Shown here one piece after another: positions 1 to 7,631 of a stretch of 52,917 bases of DNA. Position numbers and translations under genes: made by a program. The notes beneath the pieces are model-generated. The model ran no database searches. It was not told where the DNA came from and saw only the letters and a program-made list of their open reading frames with translations. The DNA lies in assembly GCA_025210555.1 (NCBI GenBank), contig JAOARL010000024.1, forward strand, positions 1 to 52,917, given 5' to 3'. Source of the DNA: Clostridia bacterium (GTDB lineage Bacteria > Bacillota > Clostridia > Lachnospirales > JAOARL01). How positions within the stretch are numbered: position 1 is the stretch's first letter; every line of letters begins with the position of its first letter.

Positions 1-6
1 ATATTT

Positions 7-80
<74 letters not shown>

Positions 81-94
81 CTTTTTTAGAAATT

Positions 95-167
95 GGGCGC
101 ATAGCTCAGCTGGGAGAGCACCTGCCTTACAAGCAGGGGGTCACAGGTTCGAGCCCTGTTGTGCCCA
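95..167 (+). tRNA. tRNA-Val (anticodon TAC)
   Basis: The acceptor stem pairs 95-101 with 160-166. The anticodon stem CCTGC/GCAGG encloses TAC at 128-130. The discriminator is A167 and CCA is not encoded. It is the middle gene of the Asp-Val-Met cluster. Confidence 0.96.
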
Positions 168-185
168 CTTTTACCAATTTCATAT

Positions 186-259
186 GGCGGAGTAGCTCAG
201 ATGGCTAGAGCATACGGTTCATACCCGTAGTGTCGGCGGTTCAATTCCGTCCTCCGCTA
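186..259 (+). tRNA. tRNA-Met (anticodon CAT), elongator or Ile2
   Basis: The acceptor stem pairs 186-192 with 252-258, the anticodon CAT is at 220-222, and the discriminator is A259. The anticodon stem TACGG/CCGTA lacks the three consecutive G:C pairs typical of initiator tRNA, so this is an elongator Met or a lysidine-modified Ile2 tRNA. Sequence alone does not separate these two. Confidence 0.92.
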
Positions 260-268
260 CTTAGATTT

Positions 269-295
269 AAACTAACAGATTTGTTAGTTTTTTTT
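269..295 (+). terminator. terminator of the tRNA Asp-Val-Met cluster
   Basis: A 7-bp perfect stem (ACTAACA/TGTTAGT, 271-277 and 282-288) is followed by a T-tract. It separates the tRNAs from the pilus locus; 131 nt without a gene follow, in which I see no convincing promoter. Confidence 0.85.
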
Positions 296-425
296 GTATT
301 TAAAAGTTTAAATATCATAATAAAAGGTATGTGAAAAGAATTTAGATGTAGTATTAATGCATATAGAGTATAAATTATATGAACTCAGGTAAAGTTATAT
401 TAGTATTTATATCGGAGGTGATATA

Positions 426-1286
426 GTGAAAGTTGGTATATATGATAAAGATCAAGAATATGCTAAAAAACTTGTAGATAGGCTTTCATATATTAGAGAA
501 GATATCGAATTTTATTATTCAAAGGATAAAAAAGAAAAAGGTAATACAAATATATTTATTGGAGGTAAGGACAGAAAATTTGCAGAAACGTTTAGAGGAA
601 ATGGAATTTATAAATATCAACCTGCAAAACATATTTTAAAAGAGATATTATCAAAAGTTAGGTATGGAACATTTAATATAAATGCAGATTTGTATATAAT
701 AGCGGCTTTTAATAATAGAGATATTAAAAGTAAAATATCTAAAATAATACTTGAATCAAATATTAGAAAAAAAGAAGAAGAAGTTTTATACATAAATTTT
801 TCAAAAATATATGATGTACCAGATTTTTTAAATGAGATACACAAAAATACATTTTCAAAAGTAATATACAATTATAAAAATAATAAGGAAATTTATTCAA
901 TAGTAAACAAGGATTATGAGACTGGTATAAATTATTTGTTACCATGTCTGAACTTTCTAGAGTATGAAAGTTTATCATTAAATGATTTTGTTAAAATTTT
1001 GGAAAATTATTCAAAAAAATATGGTGTGATTTTAATAGAATATGATGATAATTTCAATTCATTATATGATTTTTTAGTTGATATAGCAAAATCAAAATAT
1101 ATATTATATGATAATACTTCTAATGAGAAAGTGGAATATCTAGAAGATTATTTTGCAATAAAGGATATTAAAAAAATTTATGTACATAAAAACAAAAAAG
1201 CTGCAAACATTAGGGCAGATTATGTTATAAAACCAAACTTTAAAATATTGCCAAGTGGTATGATTGATGAAGTTCTTGGAGAGTGA
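426..1286 (+). CDS. degenerate CpaE/TadZ-like pilus assembly protein
   Basis: This is the first gene of the Tad locus, 286 aa. The GTG start is set by GGAGGTG at 414-420. Residues 1-80 look like a receiver-type fold of the kind seen at the start of CpaE/TadZ. The rest resembles a MinD/ParA-like ATPase: a strand ending in YIIAAF where a P-loop should follow, a helix, then EEVLYINF like the usual VLYLDL strand, and later YGVILIEYDD where Walker-B-like YDYVIIDLP is normal. The GKGGVGKT-type P-loop is absent, replaced by FNNRDIKSK, so ATP binding is unlikely. TadZ-family proteins position the Tad machine at the pole; a structural anchoring role is inferred. The gene overlaps tadA by about 20 nt. 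Assignment rests on context plus weak fold resemblance. Confidence 0.6.
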   Translation: MKVGIYDKDQEYAKKLVDRLSYIREDIEFYYSKDKKEKGNTNIFIGGKDRKFAETFRGNGIYKYQPAKHILKEILSKVRYGTFNINADLYIIAAFNNRDIKSKISKIILESNIRKKEEEVLYINFSKIYDVPDFLNEIHKNTFSKVIYNYKNNKEIYSIVNKDYETGINYLLPCLNFLEYESLSLNDFVKILENYSKKYGVILIEYDDNFNSLYDFLVDIAKSKYILYDNTSNEKVEYLEDYFAIKDIKKIYVHKNKKAANIRADYVIKPNFKILPSGMIDEVLGE

Positions 1287-2364
1287 ATTAAAGGAATTAA
1301 AAGTTAGAGCTATTGAAAAAATTGGTTCTGAGAAAGATGAAATTAGAGTTAAAGAAGCTATTGTAGATATTATATTAGAAAAATTCAAATTTAAAGGATT
1401 AACTATTGAAGAAATCGATAAATTAAAAAACAATATGTATAATTCAATAAAAGAATATGGAAAGATTCAAAAGTATTTGGATGATGATAGTATTACAGAG
1501 ATAATGATAAATGGGACAAGAAATATATATATAGAAAGAGATTGCAAGTTAATAAAATTAGAGGATAGATTTGATAGTGAAGAAGAATTGTATCAAATGA
1601 TACAAAAAATTGTAGGTAGAATAAATAGAAAATTAAATTTAGTAAACCCAATAGTTGATGCAAGGTTGTTAGACGGATCAAGGGTTAATGTTATTAATAA
1701 AAATATTGCTATAGGTGGACCAATAATCACAATCAGAAAATTTAAAAAAGAGTTTATAGAAATAGATAAACTTGTTGAGAATAAGATGTTTGATAGTGAA
1801 ATAAAAAAATATCTTAAAAAAGCTATAGTAACTAAAAAAAATATAGTTATATGTGGTGGAACAGGGACTGGTAAAACTACATTATTAAATGCGTTAGCAC
1901 GATTTATCGATTCGAATGAGAGAATTATTTCAATAGAGGATTCAGCTGAAATAGATTTGTCAAACATAGAAAATTTAGTTTCATTAGAAGTCAAAGATAA
2001 AGATATAGAAACAGGCATAGGAGTATCTATGAGTGATTTAATTAAAGCATCGTTAAGAATGCGGCCAGACAGAATCATAATAGGTGAAGTAAGAGGTAAA
2101 GAGGCTTTTGATTTACTTAAAGCAATGAATACAGGGCACAAAGGAACGTTATCTACTGGACATAGTAATTCAGCTATAGATATGATTAGGCGTTTACACA
2201 ATATGGTTCTTGAAGGATATAAAATGTCGGAAAAGTCTATTGAGAATCAGATATATTCAGCAATAGATATAATTATTTTTATAGAAAAAGATAAAAGCTT
2301 GAGAAAAATAAAAGAGGTTGTGGAACTAATTAATGGGAATAATGAAATCAAAAAAATTTTATGA
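1267..2364 (+). CDS. tadA: Tad/Flp pilus assembly ATPase TadA (CpaF)
   Basis: This is the secretion ATPase (VirB11/PulE superfamily) that powers Flp pilus extension at the cytoplasmic face of the membrane. Numbered from ATG 1267, Walker A GGTGTGKTT is at residues 197-205, the Asp-box/Walker B region RPDRIIIGEVRG at 266-277, and the His-box KGTLSTGHSN follows. The N-terminal half has the family motif ITEIMINGTRNIYIER. Its length of about 365 aa is usual for CpaF. A TTG one codon earlier (1264) is an alternative start; ATG is preferred because AAGTGG lies 8 nt upstream. It overlaps the preceding gene, and its 3' end overlaps the next gene by 32 nt, which suggests translational coupling. Confidence 0.93.
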   Translation: MKFLESELKELKVRAIEKIGSEKDEIRVKEAIVDIILEKFKFKGLTIEEIDKLKNNMYNSIKEYGKIQKYLDDDSITEIMINGTRNIYIERDCKLIKLEDRFDSEEELYQMIQKIVGRINRKLNLVNPIVDARLLDGSRVNVINKNIAIGGPIITIRKFKKEFIEIDKLVENKMFDSEIKKYLKKAIVTKKNIVICGGTGTGKTTLLNALARFIDSNERIISIEDSAEIDLSNIENLVSLEVKDKDIETGIGVSMSDLIKASLRMRPDRIIIGEVRGKEAFDLLKAMNTGHKGTLSTGHSNSAIDMIRRLHNMVLEGYKMSEKSIENQIYSAIDIIIFIEKDKSLRKIKEVVELINGNNEIKKIL

Positions 2365-3043
2365 AGGTTTATTGATATATATAATAGAAACATTAAAAGC
2401 ATTAATATATTTTAGATCCGTTTTATGGGCTACAATAATAGGAATGATTGCAATATTACGATGCAGAGAACATTTTAAGTATAGAGAACTTATAAAAAAA
2501 GAAAAACTAAAGAATGAGTTTAATGAGTTTCTAAAATCAATTAATATCTATTTGAAATCAGGTGAAAATTTAGAAAGAGCATTTAAGAATGTATTGAAAG
2601 ATTTTGATGATAAATCAGTAATATATAATGAAATCAGTAAGATTAGTCTAAACTTAGAAAATGGAATGAACCTGAAATATTCATTAACTAGTTTTTTAAA
2701 GGGGCAGAAAATTGAAGAGGTAGATCAATTTAGAAAAATTATAATAGTAAATTATGAAAAGGGTGGTAACTTTTCATATAGCATATCTAGTGCGATTGAT
2801 CTTATAAATGAAAAGAATGAGCTTAATAGAGAGAGACATCTAGCTATAGCAAGAAAAAGATTTGAAGCTAATATTTTAATTTTGCTGCCATATATAATAA
2901 TTATTCTAATGTATATATCTGCTAATAATTATATGAGTATTCTGAGTAATAGCAAAACAGGTAGAATTTTAACTATAATTGCATATTGTCTAAACCTTTT
3001 GGGAGAATTTTTAATTAGAGGGATGGTTAATGAAAAAATATAA
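2333..3043 (+). CDS. tadB: TadB-like inner-membrane platform protein (T2SF fold)
   Basis: A 236-aa protein directly after the TadA ATPase. A hydrophobic segment lies at about residues 25-43. A cytoplasmic helical region (about 50-165) contains a T2SF-like pattern with SINIYLKSGENLERAFKN and later ENGMNLKYSLTSFL and GGNFSYSISSAI. Two hydrophobic segments occupy the C-terminus. TadB and TadC form the membrane platform on which TadA works. The protein is shorter than typical TadB (about 300 aa), and the N-terminal membrane part is reduced. The ATG at 2333 lies inside tadA and the end overlaps the next start by 14 nt. Confidence 0.78.
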   Translation: MGIMKSKKFYEGLLIYIIETLKALIYFRSVLWATIIGMIAILRCREHFKYRELIKKEKLKNEFNEFLKSINIYLKSGENLERAFKNVLKDFDDKSVIYNEISKISLNLENGMNLKYSLTSFLKGQKIEEVDQFRKIIIVNYEKGGNFSYSISSAIDLINEKNELNRERHLAIARKRFEANILILLPYIIIILMYISANNYMSILSNSKTGRILTIIAYCLNLLGEFLIRGMVNEKI

Positions 3044-4061
3044 AAAAGTTACTATAATATTTTTGTTAATAGTAATGACTGAAATAATTAGTTCATATAC
3101 CAGTGAAATTATAATAAATAAAATAAGACGTAACAAGTATTCAGAAGGAGCTTATGAAAAATCAATAATTTTAGAAATTGATGGTAAAAAATATGAGAAA
3201 AATTTTTATATAAATACACTTAGAGAAGATAGTGAAGATAAAGTTTTAAAAGTATATAACCTGTTAAAATTAGATGAAAGAGTAGTAAATGGTGAAATAT
3301 ATGGATATAGTGATGTTGAAATTAGTTGGGATGAGGATGAAAAAAACATATATGCCACAATTAAGTGTGAGTTAGCTAGTATTAAGAAAAAATTTCATAA
3401 AAAAATGCCGGAAGTTTCAGAAAATCTAATAAAAGATATCCGAAATAAATTAAATGAAAAGAGTGATAGGAATAGTGAAGAGCTACCTAAAATCATTAAC
3501 GGAAAATCATTAAAGTGGATAGTAAAAAAGGAAAATATACATTTAAAAGTTTTTGAATTATTTTTAATAGGTTTGATTGGTTTAAATGCTTATAAAAATG
3601 TTAAAAAGAATAAATTTAAATTAGAAGAAAAAGAGCATATGAAAAATGTGCTAGAAAATAAGATTATGGAAATAGGGATATTATATAGTATAGGAGAAAG
3701 TAAAAATAACATATTCAACAAGTTAGTATTTGAAAGTAAAGAAGTAAATGAAAAATTTGATAAGTATAGAAAAAATATTGAGGCGAATCAAAATATAAAT
3801 AAAGAACTATTATGTTTTGCAGAAGAAATTGGAAGTAAAAATTTCAAAGAATTTTTAAGTTTAATTATAAAATATGATTTTACAGGAAGTAATGGATTTG
3901 AACTAGAGTTTAAAAGATTAGTGGAGGATATATGGAAAAAAGAAAGGTATAGACTAAGAGAAGAAATAGAAAAAAGAACAGTGCAGATAATATTTCCTAT
4001 GTTTATGATATTTATATCAATATTAATAATAGTAATGTCACCTGCAATACTAAGTTTTTAA
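3030..4061 (+). CDS. tadC: TadC-like platform protein with an extracytoplasmic N-terminal domain
   Basis: 343 aa. Residues 7-26 form a signal-anchor or first membrane helix. Residues 27-170 are hydrophilic with a beta-rich look (YEKSIILEIDG, DVEISWDEDEKNIYATIKCEL) and would lie outside the membrane. Residues about 173-190 form a second helix, 195-315 are a helical T2SF-like cytoplasmic region, and 317-340 form the last helix, preceded by EKRTVQIIFP, which resembles the T2SF exit motif. The gene position after tadA and tadB supports TadC. The outside domain is not part of the classical TadC architecture and is the odd feature here. Start ATG 3030 overlaps the previous gene. Confidence 0.72.
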   Translation: MKKYKKVTIIFLLIVMTEIISSYTSEIIINKIRRNKYSEGAYEKSIILEIDGKKYEKNFYINTLREDSEDKVLKVYNLLKLDERVVNGEIYGYSDVEISWDEDEKNIYATIKCELASIKKKFHKKMPEVSENLIKDIRNKLNEKSDRNSEELPKIINGKSLKWIVKKENIHLKVFELFLIGLIGLNAYKNVKKNKFKLEEKEHMKNVLENKIMEIGILYSIGESKNNIFNKLVFESKEVNEKFDKYRKNIEANQNINKELLCFAEEIGSKNFKEFLSLIIKYDFTGSNGFELEFKRLVEDIWKKERYRLREEIEKRTVQIIFPMFMIFISILIIVMSPAILSF

Positions 4062-4072
4062 AGGAGATTAAA

Positions 4073-4273
4073 ATGAGTGAAATTTTGAAAAGTGAAAGGG
4101 GAATAAATACTGTTGAAATTGTTATTATAATGGCAGTATTAGTAACAGTAGCTTTGATTTTTAGAGCTAGTGTTTTTGGATTTGTAAAGAAATCAATTAA
4201 TGGAATATTTAAAGATGAACAGATCATCCATATGGAAAGAAACATATTACCAGGTTTAGATGAAAATATATAG
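4073..4273 (+). CDS. Flp1-like type IVb pilin
   Basis: A 66-aa protein with the class III prepilin layout: a short charged leader ending in SERG, then INTVE with Glu at position +5, then an unbroken hydrophobic helix of about 20 residues (IVIIMAVLVTVALIFRASVF) and a short polar tail. Cleavage after Gly by a TadV-type peptidase is expected; no such peptidase is encoded in this locus. It probably forms the main pilus subunit. A good ribosome-binding site (AAGGAG) precedes ATG 4073, the clearest inside the cluster, consistent with higher expression. Its 3' end overlaps the next gene by 14 nt. Confidence 0.8.
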   Translation: MSEILKSERGINTVEIVIIMAVLVTVALIFRASVFGFVKKSINGIFKDEQIIHMERNILPGLDENI

Positions 4274-4652
4274 TCAAAAAGGTAGTTTTACTCTTGAGAG
4301 TACAATTATATTCCCGATTATATTTTTTTGTTTAATAATTTTCATGAAGTTAAGTGTAACATTATATAAGGTTGAATTATTTAGAATATTGATTAATAGG
4401 AATTTTAATCATGAAAAAATGATTTTGAAAACAAATGAATTTGGACTATTTAGGAATATAAAGGTAGAAATTGAAGATATGAATATTTATTTTGTTAAGG
4501 TTAGAAAAATAAAAGGAACCAACAATCGAATTATTAAAAAAAATATTATATATAGTTTTTATGATTTAAAACGATTTATTGATAATGAAAAAGTTAAAGT
4601 TAATTATATAGATTTAGAAAAGAGGTTTAGAGGAATATTTGAATTGGATTAA
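4260..4652 (+). CDS. TadE-like pseudopilin
   Basis: A 130-aa protein with a pilin-like N-terminus: KGSFTLESTIIFPIIFFCLIIF, in which G-SFTLE gives a cleavage-like Gly and Glu+5, followed by one membrane helix (about residues 14-34) and an extracytoplasmic tail. TadE/TadF pseudopilins are minor components needed for Flp pilus assembly. It overlaps the pilin gene before it and the TTG start of the gene after it. Confidence 0.72.
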   Translation: MKIYSQKGSFTLESTIIFPIIFFCLIIFMKLSVTLYKVELFRILINRNFNHEKMILKTNEFGLFRNIKVEIEDMNIYFVKVRKIKGTNNRIIKKNIIYSFYDLKRFIDNEKVKVNYIDLEKRFRGIFELD

Positions 4653-6087
4653 ACATAATGAAAAGGGAGTAATTACAGTTTTTATATTAATTTCATCTTT
4701 TGCATTAATTAGTTTAAGTGTTTTTTTGCTTTTAAGCATGAAAAAAACAAGTGATATAAATAATATTTTAAGGTGTTTAGAAATAGCAGAACATAATGAG
4801 CTTATTAAGTATAATGACTATTTATATGAAAACTATTATATATATGCCTCAAATAATATAAACAAAGAAACATTTAATAAATCGCTTATTGATATGATGG
4901 TGTACGTAGAAAGTATTAATAATTTCAATGATCAGTATAATTTGAGCGAAAATAGAGTTTTGAAAAAGGAACTAATTAGGTCAGCAAAAGATAATGTTGT
5001 TACAGGAATAATAGAAAAACTTTATATAGTTATTAATAGAATAAATAGAGAAAAAAGTGAGCATGGGGAATATGAAAATATGTTAATAAAAGATGCATAT
5101 TTACATAAAATAGGAGTAATTGAGGCCGAAATAAGATTGTTTATAAAAAAAATAAATAGAGGTGAGATAGATTATATTATTCATTTAAACAGTGTACTGA
5201 ATAAAATTTTTGAAATAAAAAGGTTAGAGAGAGAATGTAATGGTAAAGTAGCTGAAAAGATAGAAATAAGTGAAATATTAGAATTAGAAAAAGAAATTTT
5301 AAAAGGAATAGAAGCATATCGAGAAAATGGAACTATAAGGAAATATAGTATAGGAAAAGCTGTTGAAGAATATGAAAAAGAATACTTAAAGTATGATAAT
5401 AGGAAAAAATCATATAAAAAATTAAATGATTCTTTAATGCTAGATGATAACGATAAAGAAGTTATTGTTAGATATTTAGATGTTAGAAACCAAAAAATTA
5501 AAATTGATAGTATTGATAAAATAATTATTTGTGCTTACATGGCTGATAAATCAAATAGTTATATAAAAAATGCATATGGCAGTAGATATTTGAAGTACGA
5601 AAGTGAATATATAATATCAGGGAAAAAAAGTGATAGAGAAAATCTGAAAAGCACTTTAATAAAAATAAAATCATTATTGTTTTTATTAAGATCACCTCAA
5701 ATATTTATGAATGAGAAATTAAATCTTAAAGCATATAAAATATCTCTAGCCATATGTGGAACAACTGGGATTGGACCATCATTTATAGAGCCAATCAAAA
5801 ATTTAGTTTTGCTATCTTATGTAGAGAATAAAATAGCAGATGATATTATGAGGTTAAGATCAAATAAAAAAGTAAAGTTATTTAATAATATAGAAATAAA
5901 CTATCAGGAATTTATAATAGCCCTTATGTTTTTTGTTGAAGATAATAAATTAATTAACAGATGTAAAGAATTAATAAATATGAACATGGAACATAATGGT
6001 CAGGGATGTTTAATAAATTATTATCAAGGTGCTAAATATGAGATAAAGGTAAAAGGAAATACTTATATAAATGAATTTAGTTATTAG
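4639..6087 (+). CDS. large pseudopilin-like protein of the Tad locus (DUF5702-like)
   Basis: A 482-aa protein with NEKGVITVFILISSFALISLSVFLLLSM at the N-terminus, a Tad-type leader plus a membrane helix, and a long, largely helical, charged extracytoplasmic region (a coiled-coil-rich stretch at about 130-270). A protein of this size with this leader is commonly found between the TadE-like genes in clostridial Tad loci and matches what I know as DUF5702; its function is not known to me. The start is TTG 4639, supported by GAGG 6 nt upstream and by the leader motif. The 3' end overlaps the next gene by 17 nt. Confidence 0.62.
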   Translation: MNWIKHNEKGVITVFILISSFALISLSVFLLLSMKKTSDINNILRCLEIAEHNELIKYNDYLYENYYIYASNNINKETFNKSLIDMMVYVESINNFNDQYNLSENRVLKKELIRSAKDNVVTGIIEKLYIVINRINREKSEHGEYENMLIKDAYLHKIGVIEAEIRLFIKKINRGEIDYIIHLNSVLNKIFEIKRLERECNGKVAEKIEISEILELEKEILKGIEAYRENGTIRKYSIGKAVEEYEKEYLKYDNRKKSYKKLNDSLMLDDNDKEVIVRYLDVRNQKIKIDSIDKIIICAYMADKSNSYIKNAYGSRYLKYESEYIISGKKSDRENLKSTLIKIKSLLFLLRSPQIFMNEKLNLKAYKISLAICGTTGIGPSFIEPIKNLVLLSYVENKIADDIMRLRSNKKVKLFNNIEINYQEFIIALMFFVEDNKLINRCKELINMNMEHNGQGCLINYYQGAKYEIKVKGNTYINEFSY

Positions 6088-6832
6088 AGAAGAAAAAGGG
6101 AGCCTAGTTGTAGAGGCGATAATAGGTTTCATGTTTTTTGTAATATTAATTTTGAACTTAATATATTTGTTTAAAATAGTTGCAGAGAATGATACAGTTT
6201 CAGATTTAACAAAGAGATATTTTATGAATGCATATCTTATGAATGATTGTTTTGATACTGATATAAGTAACATTAATTATTACAAATCATATTTAAAACT
6301 AAATTGTGTAGATACAAATGTTAAATATTATGAATTCAAAGAGTTGGAAAATAGTTATCTAATAGAAATAAGGAGCGAAACAAAAATATACAATATATTT
6401 AAAGTTGGAAATATCAATAAGTTTGTATTAAATAAACATCAAATGAATTTTAGAAACGTAGAAACACTAAAATCAAGTATAAATGTTTGGGAACTAAGTA
6501 ATTTAGCTAGGGGTATTAGAATTGCTGAGATATTAGGTAAAAATAACAATTCAAAGTGGGATATAGATGTAATACAGGATAATAAGGCTATATCAGTAAT
6601 AAGTATAGATTTATTCAAAAAAACATATAATAATATTAGTGCAATCAAGAACAAAATAAATGTAGAAGTAAAAAAAATAGAAGCATATAGGAAAAAACAT
6701 TCTAATTTTATTAACTTTTTATATATTATTACTCCAATAAATTTGAGTGAAGAATGGAAAAAAGAGATTTACAAATGTTTAAAATTTAAAAATATAGCAG
6801 TTAAGTTTTATATATTAAAGGGAGGTAATTAA
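6071..6832 (+). CDS. TadE-like pseudopilin with a long C-terminal domain
   Basis: A 253-aa protein. EEKGSLVVEAIIGFMFFVILILNLIYLF supplies the leader Gly, the Glu at +5 and one membrane helix; about 215 residues outside follow. The pattern SLVVEAIIG is typical of TadE-like proteins. The region from about residue 140 on (LARGIRIAEILG, KWDIDVIQDNKAISVISIDLF) forms an alpha/beta-looking domain I do not recognise. It overlaps the upstream gene by 17 nt. GGAGGT at 6821-6826, inside its own 3' end, serves the next gene. Confidence 0.65.
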   Translation: MNLVIREEKGSLVVEAIIGFMFFVILILNLIYLFKIVAENDTVSDLTKRYFMNAYLMNDCFDTDISNINYYKSYLKLNCVDTNVKYYEFKELENSYLIEIRSETKIYNIFKVGNINKFVLNKHQMNFRNVETLKSSINVWELSNLARGIRIAEILGKNNNSKWDIDVIQDNKAISVISIDLFKKTYNNISAIKNKINVEVKKIEAYRKKHSNFINFLYIITPINLSEEWKKEIYKCLKFKNIAVKFYILKGGN

Positions 6833-6851
6833 GATAAGTTATATTGAGAAA

Positions 6852-7631
6852 ATGATTAAGTATAATGATTTAGCATATTATATTTCTGATTCTAAGATTG
6901 AAAAGGAAGTTTATTTAGTAGATTACTTGAAGGATAAAAAAATAACGATAAAAGAATTTTTTAAAATAACAAAAGGAATATTTAAAACTTTGGAAATTGG
7001 AAAAGAATATTTAATTACTGAAGCTAGTATAAGTTTTGATAGTGATAAAATAATTATTAGAGATAACTATAAATTAATATTACCTATAAATATAGATGGT
7101 AATGTTAGAAGTAAGTTAGTTGATTTATTAAATGAATTATATTATAGCATAGAGAGTAGTGAATTCATTAAATATAAAGGATTAGAAGTTATAAAAGAAA
7201 TAATAAACAGCAATTCAAACTGTTTAGTTAAGTTAATAAAATATGAAAGAAATATTAAAAAAATCTATTTCAGTATAAATATAATGAAATTTTTTAATAC
7301 AAATAAAACAGAAGTATTAGAGCAACAAAAAATAATAAAAATAATTGATGAAGATGGATTGGAGATAAATTTAGATAAGGAAGTAAATAGTTTTGGAAGT
7401 GACAAAAGAAGAGTTGACAATTGTATAAAAAACAAACTTGTAAGTAGTTATCATTTTGAAATAATAAAAATTGAAAATAATATTTATGTCTTAGATTGCT
7501 CTTCAACAAATGGAACGTTTTTAAATAACAAAAAAGTGCTTTCGTATAAGAAAAAAAAGATTGTAAATGGTGATATCATTAGAGTTGCAAATATTGAATA
7601 TGAAGTGGTAGTAGATGAAAAGTGGCAATAG
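6852..7631 (+). CDS. FHA-domain protein of the Tad locus (DUF6382-like N-terminus)
   Basis: A 259-aa protein (from ATG 6852). Residues 1-150 resemble the N-terminal domain that clostridial Tad-locus FHA proteins carry (DUF6382). Residues about 165-258 form an FHA domain: FGSDKRRVDNCIKNKLVSS, then SYHFEI and DCSSTNGTFLNNKKV, with the SSTNGTFLN core intact. The first conserved Gly/Arg pair is changed (FGSDKRR against the usual IGR), although Ser and His of the SxxH motif are present as SSYH. FHA domains bind phosphothreonine, and the next gene is a Ser/Thr kinase, so a kinase/reader pair acting on the pilus machine is inferred. The start is uncertain; see the finding on ATA 6834. Confidence 0.8.
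   Translation: MIKYNDLAYYISDSKIEKEVYLVDYLKDKKITIKEFFKITKGIFKTLEIGKEYLITEASISFDSDKIIIRDNYKLILPINIDGNVRSKLVDLLNELYYSIESSEFIKYKGLEVIKEIINSNSNCLVKLIKYERNIKKIYFSINIMKFFNTNKTEVLEQQKIIKIIDEDGLEINLDKEVNSFGSDKRRVDNCIKNKLVSSYHFEIIKIENNIYVLDCSSTNGTFLNNKKVLSYKKKKIVNGDIIRVANIEYEVVVDEKWQ

Noticed and set aside
1593-2201. 202-aa minus-strand ORF opposite tadA
   Set aside because: It is a shadow of the ATPase frame, with no RBS and no promoter; tadA motifs are unambiguous. The other minus-strand frames were rejected for the same reason.
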